Origin: Pseudomonadota bacterium | Lineage (GTDB): Bacteria; Pseudomonadota; Gammaproteobacteria; Burkholderiales; Rhodocyclaceae | Direction of reading: 5' to 3' | Assembly (NCBI GenBank): GCA_018262095.1 | Contig: JAGTRW010000024.1 | Span: 1-62,669 of the forward strand | Length of the DNA stretch: 62,669 nucleotides | Shown: in pieces, positions 1-7,140 of the stretch | Layout: each line of letters begins with the position of its first letter | Position numbering within the stretch: position 1 is the first letter of the stretch | Translations under genes and position numbers: made by a program | The notes under the pieces: generated by a model | Databases searched by the model: none | Told to the model about the DNA's origin: nothing | The model's input: only the letters and a program-made list of their open reading frames with translations

Positions 1-578
1 TTCTTGACCTGCGCGCTCTTGTCGCGGTGCGGGAACATCGGATCGAGATAGATCACCTGCGGCGCCTCGCCGTTCCAGGCGCCCATCAGCTCGATCGCGT
101 TGCCGCAGACAAGCTGCATCGGCGCGACGATGGCGCCGACCTCGGCGTCAGCGCGCGCGCGCGCCAGACCGTCCTCGAGCAGCGCGGCAATCAGCGGCTG
201 GCGTTCGATCAGCGTCAGCGCGCAGCCGAGCTGCGCCAGCACGAAAGCATCGCGCCCCAGCCCGGCGGTCGCATCGAGCACCACCGGGCGAACGCCCGGC
301 TGGATGCCGACCGCCTTGGCGATCATCTGCCCGCTGCCGCCGCCGTAGAGTCGCCGGTGCGCGACCGCGCCGGCAACGAAATCGACGCGCACCGGCCCCG
401 CCGCGTCCGGCCCGAGTTCGACGAACTGCAAGCCCTGTTCGCCGAGCTGCAGCGCATACGCATACCGCTGCGCATCGCCGTCGAGCGGCAGATGCAAGCG
501 CTGCGCCCACGCTGCCGCTTCGCCAGCAAAAACCGGATCGAGCGATTGCACGCAAATCGCAGCGGACTGATCGTTCAT
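1..578 (-). CDS. rsmJ: 16S rRNA (guanine-1516-N2)-methyltransferase, 3' end outside window
   Basis: The first 192 codons are present; the stop lies before base 1. The protein begins [17 protein letters not shown]. It carries the class I SAM-binding motif [14 protein letters not shown] and the acidic active-site segment [13 protein letters not shown], the signature of RsmJ (YhiQ), which methylates G1516 of 16S rRNA. The start at 578 is the only ATG that gives the family-length N-terminus. The gene is truncated only by the window edge and looks intact. Family assignment is from motif recognition. Confidence 0.9.
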   Translation of the reverse strand, partial: MNDQSAAICVQSLDPVFAGEAAAWAQRLHLPLDGDAQRYAYALQLGEQGLQFVELGPDAAGPVRVDFVAGAVAHRRLYGGGSGQMIAKAVGIQPGVRPVVLDATAGLGRDAFVLAQLGCALTLIERQPLIAALLEDGLARARADAEVGAIVAPMQLVCGNAIELMGAWNGEAPQVIYLDPMFPHRDKSAQVK

Positions 579-660
579 CGACGAAACGCTGGATCGGCGC
601 CACGCCAGGCGCCGCCGAGGACGAGCTGATCGATTCGCCGAGTTCGGGCAGAGAGTCGCC

Positions 661-741
661 CCGTTCGGGCTGAGCCTGTCGAAGCCCTTGGCAAGGTACT
701 GATTGATGATGACAGCCCTTCGACAGGCTCAGCCCGAACGG
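661..741. repeat. Perfect 24-bp inverted repeat (REP-like)
   Basis: Bases 661-684 and 718-741 are exact reverse complements of 24 nt, separated by 33 nt. The arm contains TTCGGGCTGAGCCTGTCGAA, a palindromic intergenic sequence dispersed in many proteobacterial genomes. It lies between rsmJ and the next minus-strand gene and could fold in RNA on either strand. There is no T-tract, so a terminator role is uncertain. A partial relative (GAGCCTGTCGAA) occurs near 25380. Confidence 0.8.
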
Positions 742-758
742 AATAAATCGGCATCGTC

Positions 759-1133
759 CTAGATCAGGCTGCGCCGGGCCAGCGTTTGCAGGACCCGCGA
801 ACGCTCGCGGCGCCCGGCGTAGATGCTGGTCCAGATGCGTTTTTCGAGGTCGGCGTTCTCGCCGGTGCACTGCTCGGGAGCATAGTTGGCGAGCAACACC
901 TTGCCGACCAGGAATTTGGGCGACTCGCCGACCAGCTCGGCGAGGTCCTCGGCCAGCGCGTCGTCGGTGGTGAACGCGGCGATGCAGCGCGCCAGGTGGA
1001 CGGCCTGCTCAAAAGTCTCGAGCTTGAGCGACGGCACGTAGGCGACGCCGGCGGCAGTCACCCGGTCGGTCGAGATGTGCATCGCGGCGACGATCAAGCC
1101 GCTGATGCGTTGAAGTTCGGTGCTGTTTTCCAT
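759..1133 (-). CDS. Conserved hypothetical protein, 124 aa
   Basis: A 124-residue soluble protein beginning MENSTELQRISGLIVAA. The ATG at 1133 is preferred over an upstream TTG because GAGG lies about six bases before it. No signal peptide, membrane segment or known motif was recognised. The composition is mildly acidic with several helical stretches, and codon usage matches the flanking chromosomal genes. It reads in the same direction as rsmJ but is separated from it by the palindromic repeat, so co-transcription is uncertain. Function is unknown. Confidence 0.7.
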   Translation of the reverse strand: MENSTELQRISGLIVAAMHISTDRVTAAGVAYVPSLKLETFEQAVHLARCIAAFTTDDALAEDLAELVGESPKFLVGKVLLANYAPEQCTGENADLEKRIWTSIYAGRRERSRVLQTLARRSLI

Positions 1134-1391
1134 ATTTTTCCTCAATGAATTCGGCGAACAGCCAAGGAGGCGAGTTTAACCAAGAACTGCGCCAATGCGG
1201 TCACCGTGCTCAACAGCCCGACAAAAATGACCGTCGATTGCGCTGTTTGATTGAACAAGCGGCAATTCAGAGCAATTATTATCCCGATTATCGCAACATA
1301 CATTCAAGCGCAGCGCTCTTTATCTCCACATTCGAGACGACTAAAGTGCAGTTCAGCGCGCGGCCAGTGCGCACCAACCAGGAGACGCACC

Positions 1392-2168
1392 ATGACGCAA
1401 CCGATCCTCTTTCTCTCGCACGGCTCGCCGATGACGGCGCTCGGCGGCGACACGCTGACCCGGATCTGGTCCGACCTGGCCGCACAGCTTGCCACGCCGG
1501 CGGCGATCGTCGCCGTCTCGGCGCACTGGACGACGCATCAGCCGACGCTCGGCGGCAGCGCGCAGCCCGAAACGATTCACGACTTCGGCGGCTTTCCCGA
1601 AGAACTTTACCAACTGCGCTATCCGGCGCCCGGCGCGCCGGCGCTGGCGCAGCGCATCGAAAAGCTGCTCGCCGACACCGGTATCGCCAGCCGCATCGAC
1701 GCGCAGCGCGGCCTCGACCACGGCGCCTGGGTGCCGCTGCGTACGCTGTTTGCCGCCGCCGACGTCCCGGTGCTGCAGCTCTCGGTACAACCCGAACTCG
1801 ACGCGCGCCACCACTTCGCGCTCGGCGCCGCGCTGGCGCCGCTCACCGCCGACAACGTCCTGATCGTCGCCACGGGTCACCTGACGCACAACCTCGGCGA
1901 ATACATGCGCGGCAAGCCGCGCGCGCAGCAAACGGTCGATTTTCGCGACTGGGTGAATGAAAAGCTGCTGGCGGGCGACAGCGAAGCCCTGCTCGACTGG
2001 CTGGAGCGCGCACCGCACGCGCGCTTCGCGCACCCGACGCCCGAGCACTTCCTGCCGCTCTTCGTCGCGCTCGGCGCCGCCGGACCGCGGCACGCGACCG
2101 AAGCGCTCGGCGGCGGCTGGGTCGCCGAAGTGCTGGCCGCCGACAACTACCGCTTCAGCGCAACGTGA
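1392..2168 (+). CDS. DODA-type extradiol ring-opening dioxygenase (LigB superfamily)
   Basis: A 258-residue protein starting MTQPILFLSHGSPM, the N-terminal signature of the YgiD/4,5-DOPA dioxygenase family. The metal-binding histidine in LSHGSP and later histidines in VSAHWTTHQPT, RGLDHGAWVPL and VATGHLTHNLGEY fit the family's zinc or iron site. Length is close to the usual 260-270. The ATG at 1392 follows AGGAGA. Family members open aromatic catechol rings, but the substrate cannot be read from sequence. It stands alone, reading against both neighbours. Confidence 0.85.
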   Translation: MTQPILFLSHGSPMTALGGDTLTRIWSDLAAQLATPAAIVAVSAHWTTHQPTLGGSAQPETIHDFGGFPEELYQLRYPAPGAPALAQRIEKLLADTGIASRIDAQRGLDHGAWVPLRTLFAAADVPVLQLSVQPELDARHHFALGAALAPLTADNVLIVATGHLTHNLGEYMRGKPRAQQTVDFRDWVNEKLLAGDSEALLDWLERAPHARFAHPTPEHFLPLFVALGAAGPRHATEALGGGWVAEVLAADNYRFSAT

Positions 2169-2194
2169 TGGCGTGATGCCGGCAAGCCAGGATG

Positions 2195-2317
2195 TCGTAC
2201 TCATTACAGCACGCGCTGTCGGGATTCTGGTCGCGCCGCATCACTGACGAGCATCGCCAGGTCTACCGCGTCGAAGGCGATGCGCTGCTGATCGCGCAAC
2301 TGCGATTTCGTTACTGA
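2195..2317 (+). pseudogene. yoeB: 3' remnant of a YoeB-family toxin gene
   Basis: Forty codons and a TGA encode the C-terminal half of YoeB mRNA interferase: SGFWSRRITDEHRQVYRV is followed by an ending of ALLIAQLRFRY. The family's catalytic region has GFWSRRI..EHRLVY and ends in RYHY-like residues. No start codon, N-terminal half or yefM antitoxin gene is found upstream; the reading frame abuts the dioxygenase gene end at 2168. This is a truncated, presumably inactive toxin gene at the distal edge of the integron region. Confidence 0.8.
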
Positions 2318-2335
2318 GACGCCCGATGCTCAAGC

Positions 2336-2977
2336 TCAAGGACTCGGCTTCTGCAGATGTTGGACGAAAGCGAGCCTGTGCCCCCAGCGCTGCCCGATCA
2401 GAAATCCCGCCTCGCCGGCAAGCGCCGAGACCGTTCCAACGCCCTGAAAATGGGGATCGAAGATCACTTCGGTCACCGACAGAATTCCTCCCGGCTTGAG
2501 CGCGTTGAAGATCTCGACCAGCGCCGCCTTGGGATTGGTGATCTCGCCAAGCACGGTAATCAACAGCGCACGATCGAAATAGCCGCCTGGCAAGCGCCCT
2601 TCTCCGAGCCCGGCCGGCACGAACTGAACATTGCCAAGCCCCGCTGCGGCGACCTTCTGCCGGGCGCGGTCGAGCATTCCCGACTGAACGTCGACGGCGA
2701 CCACCACGCCCGCCGCGCCGACGCGCTTGGCGACCGGAACGGTGAGACGCCCGGGCCCACACCCGGCATCGAGAACCGCCATTCCCTGCTCAAGGCGCAG
2801 ATGTTCGACGATGAACGCAGAACGGTTGGTCTGGGTGAAGGGATTATCCAATTCGACCAGCCAATGGAGCCACGCCGGACACGGCAGCTCGCGGCGACGC
2901 GAAGCGAATCGCCAGACGATGCCGACGGCGATACCGAGACAGACGATGGCGATGAATATGTTGATGCCTGGCTGCAT
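2336..2977 (-). CDS. Membrane-anchored class I SAM methyltransferase
   Basis: A 213-residue protein with an N-terminal membrane segment (INIFIAIVCLGIAVGIVW) followed by a Rossmann methyltransferase domain. Motif I is VLDAGCGPGRLTVPVA, the acidic end of strand 2 is VVAVDVQSGML, and the post-motif region is ALKPGGILSVTEV. The start at 2977 is preferred over one 21 bases upstream because it directly precedes the hydrophobic segment. The substrate is unknown. Its 5' end abuts the attC remnant at 2981-3023, so it marks the boundary of the integron region; no attC is visible at its 3' end. Confidence 0.75.
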   Translation of the reverse strand: MQPGINIFIAIVCLGIAVGIVWRFASRRRELPCPAWLHWLVELDNPFTQTNRSAFIVEHLRLEQGMAVLDAGCGPGRLTVPVAKRVGAAGVVVAVDVQSGMLDRARQKVAAAGLGNVQFVPAGLGEGRLPGGYFDRALLITVLGEITNPKAALVEIFNALKPGGILSVTEVIFDPHFQGVGTVSALAGEAGFLIGQRWGHRLAFVQHLQKPSP

Positions 2978-2980
2978 ATG

Positions 2981-3023
2981 ACCTGACGTGCGAATCAACC
3001 GGCTGGCGCGACGAGAAGGAGCA
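2981..3023 (-). other. Probable decayed attC remnant at the distal end of the array
   Basis: The stretch CTGACGTGCGAATCAACCGG near 2984-3003 closely follows the left arm of better attC sites here, for example TTTGAATTAACCGGCTGG around 7064. It begins with ACCTGAC where an intact site has ACCTAAC. The right half and its core box are not recognisable. It sits exactly at the 3' end of the rhodanese gene, where a cassette attC should be. This is inference from similarity by eye. Confidence 0.5.
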
Positions 3024-3872
3024 CTACCGGACCTGTGCGCTCAGTGGCGCCTCGACGGTTGGCAGACCGGCACGTTGCCAGGACTCAATCCCGCCTCGAT
3101 ACCAGTAGAGGTTGGTATAGCCCTGTTTTGAGAGGCGTAACAAGGCATTTGGCGATAACCAGCATTCCCAGCTCAGGCAATAGACGACTATCGGCGTATC
3201 CTTTTTCGGCGCGATGTCCGACATTATCTTGGCGAAATAATCGTCGATCTTGGTATTGTTCTTTTCATCGAATATACCGGCCCCGCTGATCCAGTAAGCG
3301 GAGGGAAGCAGAGCTTTTCGGAAGCTGTCGGTCGGTAGTAGCACGTCGAGCACAACAGGCTTTGTCGCCGAGGCAAGCATTTCAACCAGCGACGAAGTCG
3401 TCACGGTTTTGGCCACAGCGACAGTCGTTGGCGTCGGCTCGTGCAGATTACCTTGCTTGATGCTCTCCGTTGGCGAAACGCCGGTATCCCTGTCCTCGTC
3501 TGCATATGCCTTCTTTGCCGGCAAAGCCAGCTTGCCGAGAGCTGCTTTCGCTTCTTCTTCCGACGCGGCGTAGTCGTCCAGAATCAACTTGTCATCAACC
3601 GCGTAGAGAAAGCAGCGCTGCGTTGAATTCTTGAAACAGTTGTAAAGCGCCGATCGTGCCGCGCGACTTGCCGAGTCACGCTCGACAGACCAGCCGTGGT
3701 TCCCGGCCTTCGAAATGGCAAAAGCCTTGTGCTTTTGGCCAGCCAGAAATTTCTCCTTATATACGTCTCTTCCTGAATCCTTGACCCAAGGAATGGCGCC
3801 AGCATCGTCAATTCCAGCATGGGCAGCAAATGGAACCAAGACAACCGCCAGCAAAAGAACAGCTCTTTTCAT
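3024..3872 (-). CDS. Exported rhodanese-like protein with CxxxCW motif
   Basis: A 282-residue protein with a clear signal peptide (MKRAVLLLAVVLVPFAAHA). The mature N-terminal half (about 45-105) has the pattern AFAISKAGNHGW...ARSALYNC...QRCFLYAV, resembling DUF4189-type modules. The C-terminal half (about 155-275) is a rhodanese fold with the loop VVYCLSWECWLSPNA, the CxxxCW variant seen in proteins linked to PQQ-dependent catabolism. A rhodanese would move sulfur or bind a thiol substrate in the periplasm; the reaction is unknown here. A probable attC remnant follows its stop, so it may be an old integron cassette. Confidence 0.75.
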   Translation of the reverse strand: MKRAVLLLAVVLVPFAAHAGIDDAGAIPWVKDSGRDVYKEKFLAGQKHKAFAISKAGNHGWSVERDSASRAARSALYNCFKNSTQRCFLYAVDDKLILDDYAASEEEAKAALGKLALPAKKAYADEDRDTGVSPTESIKQGNLHEPTPTTVAVAKTVTTSSLVEMLASATKPVVLDVLLPTDSFRKALLPSAYWISGAGIFDEKNNTKIDDYFAKIMSDIAPKKDTPIVVYCLSWECWLSPNALLRLSKQGYTNLYWYRGGIESWQRAGLPTVEAPLSAQVR

Positions 3873-4005
3873 TGCTACTCCCTATATTTTTGCAAATCGA
3901 GTTCTGTGTTCGACCGCTAATCGGCGACTTCTCGCACCAACTGATGCTCGAAGTCGATGTACGTGCTGGAATCGGGACATGAGCACCTGTGCAACGGCGG
4001 CGGGC

Positions 4006-4023
4006 GCCGCGCTATCGCGCGGC
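4006..4023. other. GC hairpin between cassette-region genes
   Basis: GCCGCGC (4006-4012) pairs with GCGCGGC (4017-4023) across a four-base loop TATC, directly after the acetyltransferase stop at 4027. The loop and stem resemble the central GCGCGG..TTTATCGCGC arm of attC sites elsewhere in this array, so it may be the core of a worn attC. A simple RNA hairpin is equally possible, since no core boxes survive. The remaining bases from 3873 to 4005 show nothing recognisable. Confidence 0.35.
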
Positions 4024-4026
4024 CCG

Positions 4027-4545
4027 TCAGGCGGCGCGAACCGCCAAACGCTTGCGCATTGTAATGCTTGTTGGCCTGAGGTAGCCCGGGTGCGCCGTTT
4101 CGGCTACCTTCTCGAAGCCCAGCGCAGCGAAGGCGCGGTGGTTCTCGATGAGTTCGACGCGGGTCCGCAGCTCGAGAAACTGCCGACCATTCTCGCCGGC
4201 GAGCGACTCGGCGACGCGCATGATTTTCCTGGCGATGCCGCAGCCACGGGCGCGCTCGGCGACCGCCAGCTTGCCGACATAAACGCAGTCGGCTTTGACC
4301 TCGGCGAACGCGCACCCGACCAGGCCAGCGTCATTGCGGGCGATGATCAGCGACTCGTCCCGAGCCTTGGCGCGCAGCTCGGCGACTCCCATCTTTTGCA
4401 AGGAAGACGGCGGGTCGATTCGTGCTTCCATGTACGCAAAGGACTCGCGCAGCAGCGCAAGCAGCGCCGCCCAATCAGCGAACTCTGCTGGCGCGACGCA
4501 GACGCTCGGCAATCGCGTCGAGAGCGGAGCATCGCTTTCAATCAC
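4027..4545 (-). CDS. GNAT-family N-acetyltransferase
   Basis: A 172-residue acetyltransferase-fold protein. The acetyl-CoA-binding segment is YVGKLAVAERARGCGIARKIM, with the R/Q-x-x-G-x-G/A pattern as RGCGIA; a typical C-terminal ENHRAFAALGFEKVAET follows. The GTG at 4545 is chosen because it overlaps the TGA of the upstream YbjQ gene as GTGA, implying translational coupling; an ATG 39 bases upstream would overlap more. The acceptor substrate is unknown. It forms a two-gene unit with the YbjQ-like gene and may belong to the old part of the integron array. Confidence 0.8.
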   Translation of the reverse strand: MIESDAPLSTRLPSVCVAPAEFADWAALLALLRESFAYMEARIDPPSSLQKMGVAELRAKARDESLIIARNDAGLVGCAFAEVKADCVYVGKLAVAERARGCGIARKIMRVAESLAGENGRQFLELRTRVELIENHRAFAALGFEKVAETAHPGYLRPTSITMRKRLAVRAA

Positions 4546-4874
4546 GCTTGGCGCTTGGCGATCACCACCGCCGTGCCATAGCAAAGCACCTCGACCGCGC
4601 CGCCGCGCGGCTCGACGGAGGAAGCATCATAGCGAACGCCGACGATGGCGTTGGCGCCAAGCGCCTTGGCATGATCGACCATGTCGTCGTAGGCTTGCGA
4701 ACGGGTCTGCTCGCACATCGTCGTATAGGAACCGATTTTTCCGCCGATGACGTTTTTGAGTCCGCCAAAAAAACCTTGTGAAATCGTTGGCGAACGAACG
4801 ACGATGCCGCGGACAAGCCCTTTGCTTTCGCTAATGTCGTAACCGTCGATGGTGAAGGTGGTCGATGCAATCAT
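4542..4874 (-). CDS. YbjQ/UPF0145 family protein
   Basis: A 110-residue protein with the family pattern: an N-terminal STTFTIDGYDISESKGLVRGI, a middle TMCEQTRSQAYDDMVDHAKAL, then GANAIVGVRYDAS and a C-terminal EVLCYGTAVV. The family forms pentameric shells and is often annotated as heavy-metal-binding, without a demonstrated function. Length matches the usual 100-110. It overlaps the following acetyltransferase gene by four bases. In this position it could be part of an ancient two-gene cassette; no clear attC bounds it. Confidence 0.85.
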   Translation of the reverse strand: MIASTTFTIDGYDISESKGLVRGIVVRSPTISQGFFGGLKNVIGGKIGSYTTMCEQTRSQAYDDMVDHAKALGANAIVGVRYDASSVEPRGGAVEVLCYGTAVVIAKRQA

Positions 4875-5017
4875 GGCTGCTCATTCATTCAAAGGGGTTG
4901 ATCGAGAGGACTAAGGTTTGAGTCCTCTGCAACGTTCAAGGCGAGGAACAGCCCTGCGGCGAAGCCGACCAGGTACCGGGAAGCGCAGCCCCCCGACCGA
5001 GGGCTCGGGCAATTGCG

Positions 5018-5809
5018 TCATTTTTCGGTGATCCAGCTTGCAATCTCAGCGACAACAGCAGCTTCAATGCCGTTGTACCCGTGATAGGCCATCGCTTCGC
5101 ACGGGTCACCGCGCGATTGCCCGTCCTTAAATGAGCGCAGCGCCTTTCGGCTGGAATGATCGAATTTTTCCATCAACGCCGGGATGTCGCCATACGAACA
5201 GTGACTGCAACCGTCAAGCTCGTGGTGAACGACGAGTACGGGAATGGTCACTTTGTCGAGCGGCAGCGACGGCACAGCGATCGACCTGTTGTCGGACAAG
5301 ATGCTGGAAGTCAGGACGATGCCATCCGGGCCGTCGGGAAGACCGAGTTCGGTGGCGACATACGCGACTGACTGGGTGCCTCGACTCGTACCAACGAGCC
5401 AGACAGGAATATTTGACTGCCGGCGTACCCAGGAGATGACCGCCTTGATGTCCTCAACGTGACGACTTGTCTGTCGGAAGCCACCAAGGAAGGGGTTGCT
5501 TTGCCGATCCGACGGGGCATCGACGACGACCGTCAGCAAGCCTTGGTCAGCAAATAGCTGGCGACTCCTGACCAGAAAATTGCCCTTGCCCCAACCGAAG
5601 CTGCCGTCAGGCGCCAATTGCAGCCCACCGTGCCCGCCGGCAAAAAGAATGACCGCCGCCCTTGGCGCTTGCGCGGCGACCACCAGCACGCGTTGGGTAA
5701 CGCCGGTGCGAGTGGGAATGTCCACGACACCGGAATTGACCTCCCCGTGGACAGAGAACGCCCAAAACAGAAGCGGAAAAAGGATAGAGAGTCGGACGAT
5801 TCGGCGCAT
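5018..5809 (-). CDS. Exported alpha/beta-hydrolase fold protein
   Basis: A 263-residue protein with a signal peptide ending near FWAFSVHG. The hydrolase features are the oxyanion-region strand AVILFAGGHGGL, the nucleophile elbow VGTSRGTQS (serine in G-x-S-x-G), a later aspartate in VVHHELDGCSHC, and a candidate histidine in AYHGYNGIE. The substrate is unknown; family members include esterases and dienelactone hydrolases. The ATG at 5809 follows GGAGA at a good distance. The gene starts just downstream of the most distal attC with an intact R' box (5826-5912), so it was probably a cassette whose own attC has decayed in 4875-5017. Confidence 0.75.
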   Translation of the reverse strand: MRRIVRLSILFPLLFWAFSVHGEVNSGVVDIPTRTGVTQRVLVVAAQAPRAAVILFAGGHGGLQLAPDGSFGWGKGNFLVRSRQLFADQGLLTVVVDAPSDRQSNPFLGGFRQTSRHVEDIKAVISWVRRQSNIPVWLVGTSRGTQSVAYVATELGLPDGPDGIVLTSSILSDNRSIAVPSLPLDKVTIPVLVVHHELDGCSHCSYGDIPALMEKFDHSSRKALRSFKDGQSRGDPCEAMAYHGYNGIEAAVVAEIASWITEK

Positions 5810-5825
5810 GAATAAATCTCCTGTT

Positions 5826-5912
5826 GCTCAACGTGGAGCTAACTGGCGCTGCGCGGCTTTGTCGCGCAATGCTCCGAGAGCGAGGCGAACGGAGTTGAGC
5901 GCCGCGCTAGAA
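5826..5912 (-). other. attC site 14 (partly decayed)
   Basis: On the minus strand the site ends with R' GTTGAGC (complement of 5826-5832), which still fits GTTRRRY. It begins with TTCTAGC (complement of 5906-5912), one base away from the RYYYAAC consensus. The interior has the shared palindrome GCGCGGCTTTGTCGCGC. It closes the cassette carrying the cold-shock/DUF1294 gene. Confidence 0.75.
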
Positions 5913-5919
5913 CTCGCTC

Positions 5920-6531
5920 TCATGGGCGCAGCAGTGAAAAAAGCGGAGAGCTTAGCGCCAGGAAGCCGAGGACGTTCAGAACCACGCTCCCCCAGAAGGC
6001 AGAACGAAAGGACGCCTTGTTCGACTTATGGCGCAGAACCTGCTGCGCAATGATGGCCCCAGGCCAACCACAGGCGAGGCCCAGAACAATCAGCGTGTCT
6101 TCTGATACTCGCCGGCGACCGGCAGTTGCCGCCGATTTATCGATTTTGTACATGATGAAACATACAACACTGGCCGCAACGTACAGACCCGCTACCCAAT
6201 TTGGGACACGCCACAGTATGGCGGCAATAAGAAAAACAAAGAAAAAGGCAGGAATGGCGAAATAACTTGCGGTTCCCCATTGAGCAGGCGAGTCATTACG
6301 CTTGCGAGAAGTAGAGCGAGCCACTTGAACGGGCTGCACGCGTTTGGCTCGTTTCTTCCCTTCTGTGCTCATCTCGATTTCGAACGTCAGGCGCTGGCCA
6401 ATCTGAGGCCGACCCATACGGGTCTCAAAAGCCTTGATGTGCACGAAAATCTCCTCCCCGCCAAGTGATGGTTCGATAAAACCGAAACCTCGGTCGTCGT
6501 TCCACGATTTGAGCGTTCCGTCGATTCGCAT
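5920..6531 (-). CDS. Cold-shock domain fused to DUF1294 membrane domain (cassette gene)
   Basis: A 203-residue fusion. Residues 1-65 are an OB-fold cold-shock domain: MRIDGTLKSWNDDRGFGFI carries the RNP1-like GFGFI and is followed by EIFVHIKAF. After a basic linker, residues 80-203 hold a DUF1294 domain with about four membrane segments and the motif GWPGAIIAQQVLRHKS. The architecture is known in proteobacteria, but the function is undefined; RNA binding at the membrane is an inference. The start at 6531 matches family N-termini, with an alternative ATG six bases earlier. It lies eight or so bases inside its cassette, between attC sites 13 and 14. Confidence 0.85.
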   Translation of the reverse strand: MRIDGTLKSWNDDRGFGFIEPSLGGEEIFVHIKAFETRMGRPQIGQRLTFEIEMSTEGKKRAKRVQPVQVARSTSRKRNDSPAQWGTASYFAIPAFFFVFLIAAILWRVPNWVAGLYVAASVVCFIMYKIDKSAATAGRRRVSEDTLIVLGLACGWPGAIIAQQVLRHKSNKASFRSAFWGSVVLNVLGFLALSSPLFSLLRP

Positions 6532-6545
6532 AACCATTGCGTGAG

Positions 6546-6633
6546 TTCTAATGTTTGAATTCACTGGCCTTGCGCGGCTTTGTCGCGCAATGCCCAGCGA
6601 GCGAAGCGAACGGGGTTGAGCGCCGGGTTGAGC
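6546..6633 (-). other. attC site 13 (R' box mutated)
   Basis: The R'' box is GCTCAAC (complement of 6627-6633). The R' box reads ATTAGAA (complement of 6546-6552), so the critical G at the crossover GTT is replaced by A. The interior keeps the shared palindrome GCGCGGCTTTGTCGCGC. It closes the cassette with the GFA-type gene. Confidence 0.8.
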
Positions 6634-6642
6634 ATCAGGTGC

Positions 6643-6990
6643 TCAAAGGCTGCGCCCATCAAAATGCCCCACCTTGATCGATGACAAGTCGACACCATCC
6701 AAGCAGCGTGCGTTGATTGCAACCATGTAGTTGCCAGAAGGCGCTATACCTTCACTATATGGCGCGCACCCGCACTTGGGGCAGTAGCGATGCTTAATGA
6801 TGTGCTTGTTGAATGTGTATGTGCTCAGGCTGTCTTCGGGGGTGAGCAAACGAAAATTCTCTTGGGAAACAAACCAGTGAAGCGAACCGTGCTTGCTACA
6901 AATTGAGCAATTGCACTCGATGACTTGCTCTAGATTCCCGTCTGCTTCGAACGCGACCTGCCCACAGTGGCAGCTACCCTTGTAAATCAT
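6643..6990 (-). CDS. GFA/CENP-V domain zinc-binding protein (cassette gene)
   Basis: A 115-residue single-domain protein with the complete GFA zinc ligand set: CHCG near residue 7, CNCSIC near 27 and CPKCG near 70. The family was named after glutathione-dependent formaldehyde-activating enzyme, but most members are of unknown activity and probably bind thiol adducts. Length is typical. GFA proteins are common integron cargo. The gene is closed by attC 13; on its 5' side attC 12 has lost both core boxes, leaving this cassette joined to the next gene upstream. Confidence 0.88.
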   Translation of the reverse strand: MIYKGSCHCGQVAFEADGNLEQVIECNCSICSKHGSLHWFVSQENFRLLTPEDSLSTYTFNKHIIKHRYCPKCGCAPYSEGIAPSGNYMVAINARCLDGVDLSSIKVGHFDGRSL

Positions 6991-7055
6991 TGGATCGTTC
7001 CTTTCGATGATTTCGCTTCAGGCTCTTGGTATTCCTGCGGCCCCCGGTGCTCTGA

Positions 7056-7117
7056 CGTCCACGTTTGAATTAACCGGCTGGCGCAGCCTTATTGAGCGTC
7101 CGGTGCAATGATGGGAT
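7056..7117 (-). other. attC site 12 (both core boxes lost)
   Basis: The interior ACGTTTGAATTAACCGGCTG (7061-7080) and CGTCCGGTGCAATGATGGGA further right match other attC sites of the array. The left end reads GTCCACG instead of CCTAACG, and the right end reads GGGATGAATG instead of GGGTTAG. Recombination at this site is therefore unlikely. It belongs to the quinone-reductase-like cassette. Confidence 0.75.
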
Positions 7118-7140
7118 GAATGAGGATTCGATAGATGCTA

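Noticed and set aside
3917-4315. A 132-codon minus-strand ORF overlapping the acetyltransferase gene
   Set aside because: It is out of frame with the clear GNAT protein and has an arginine-rich, featureless product.
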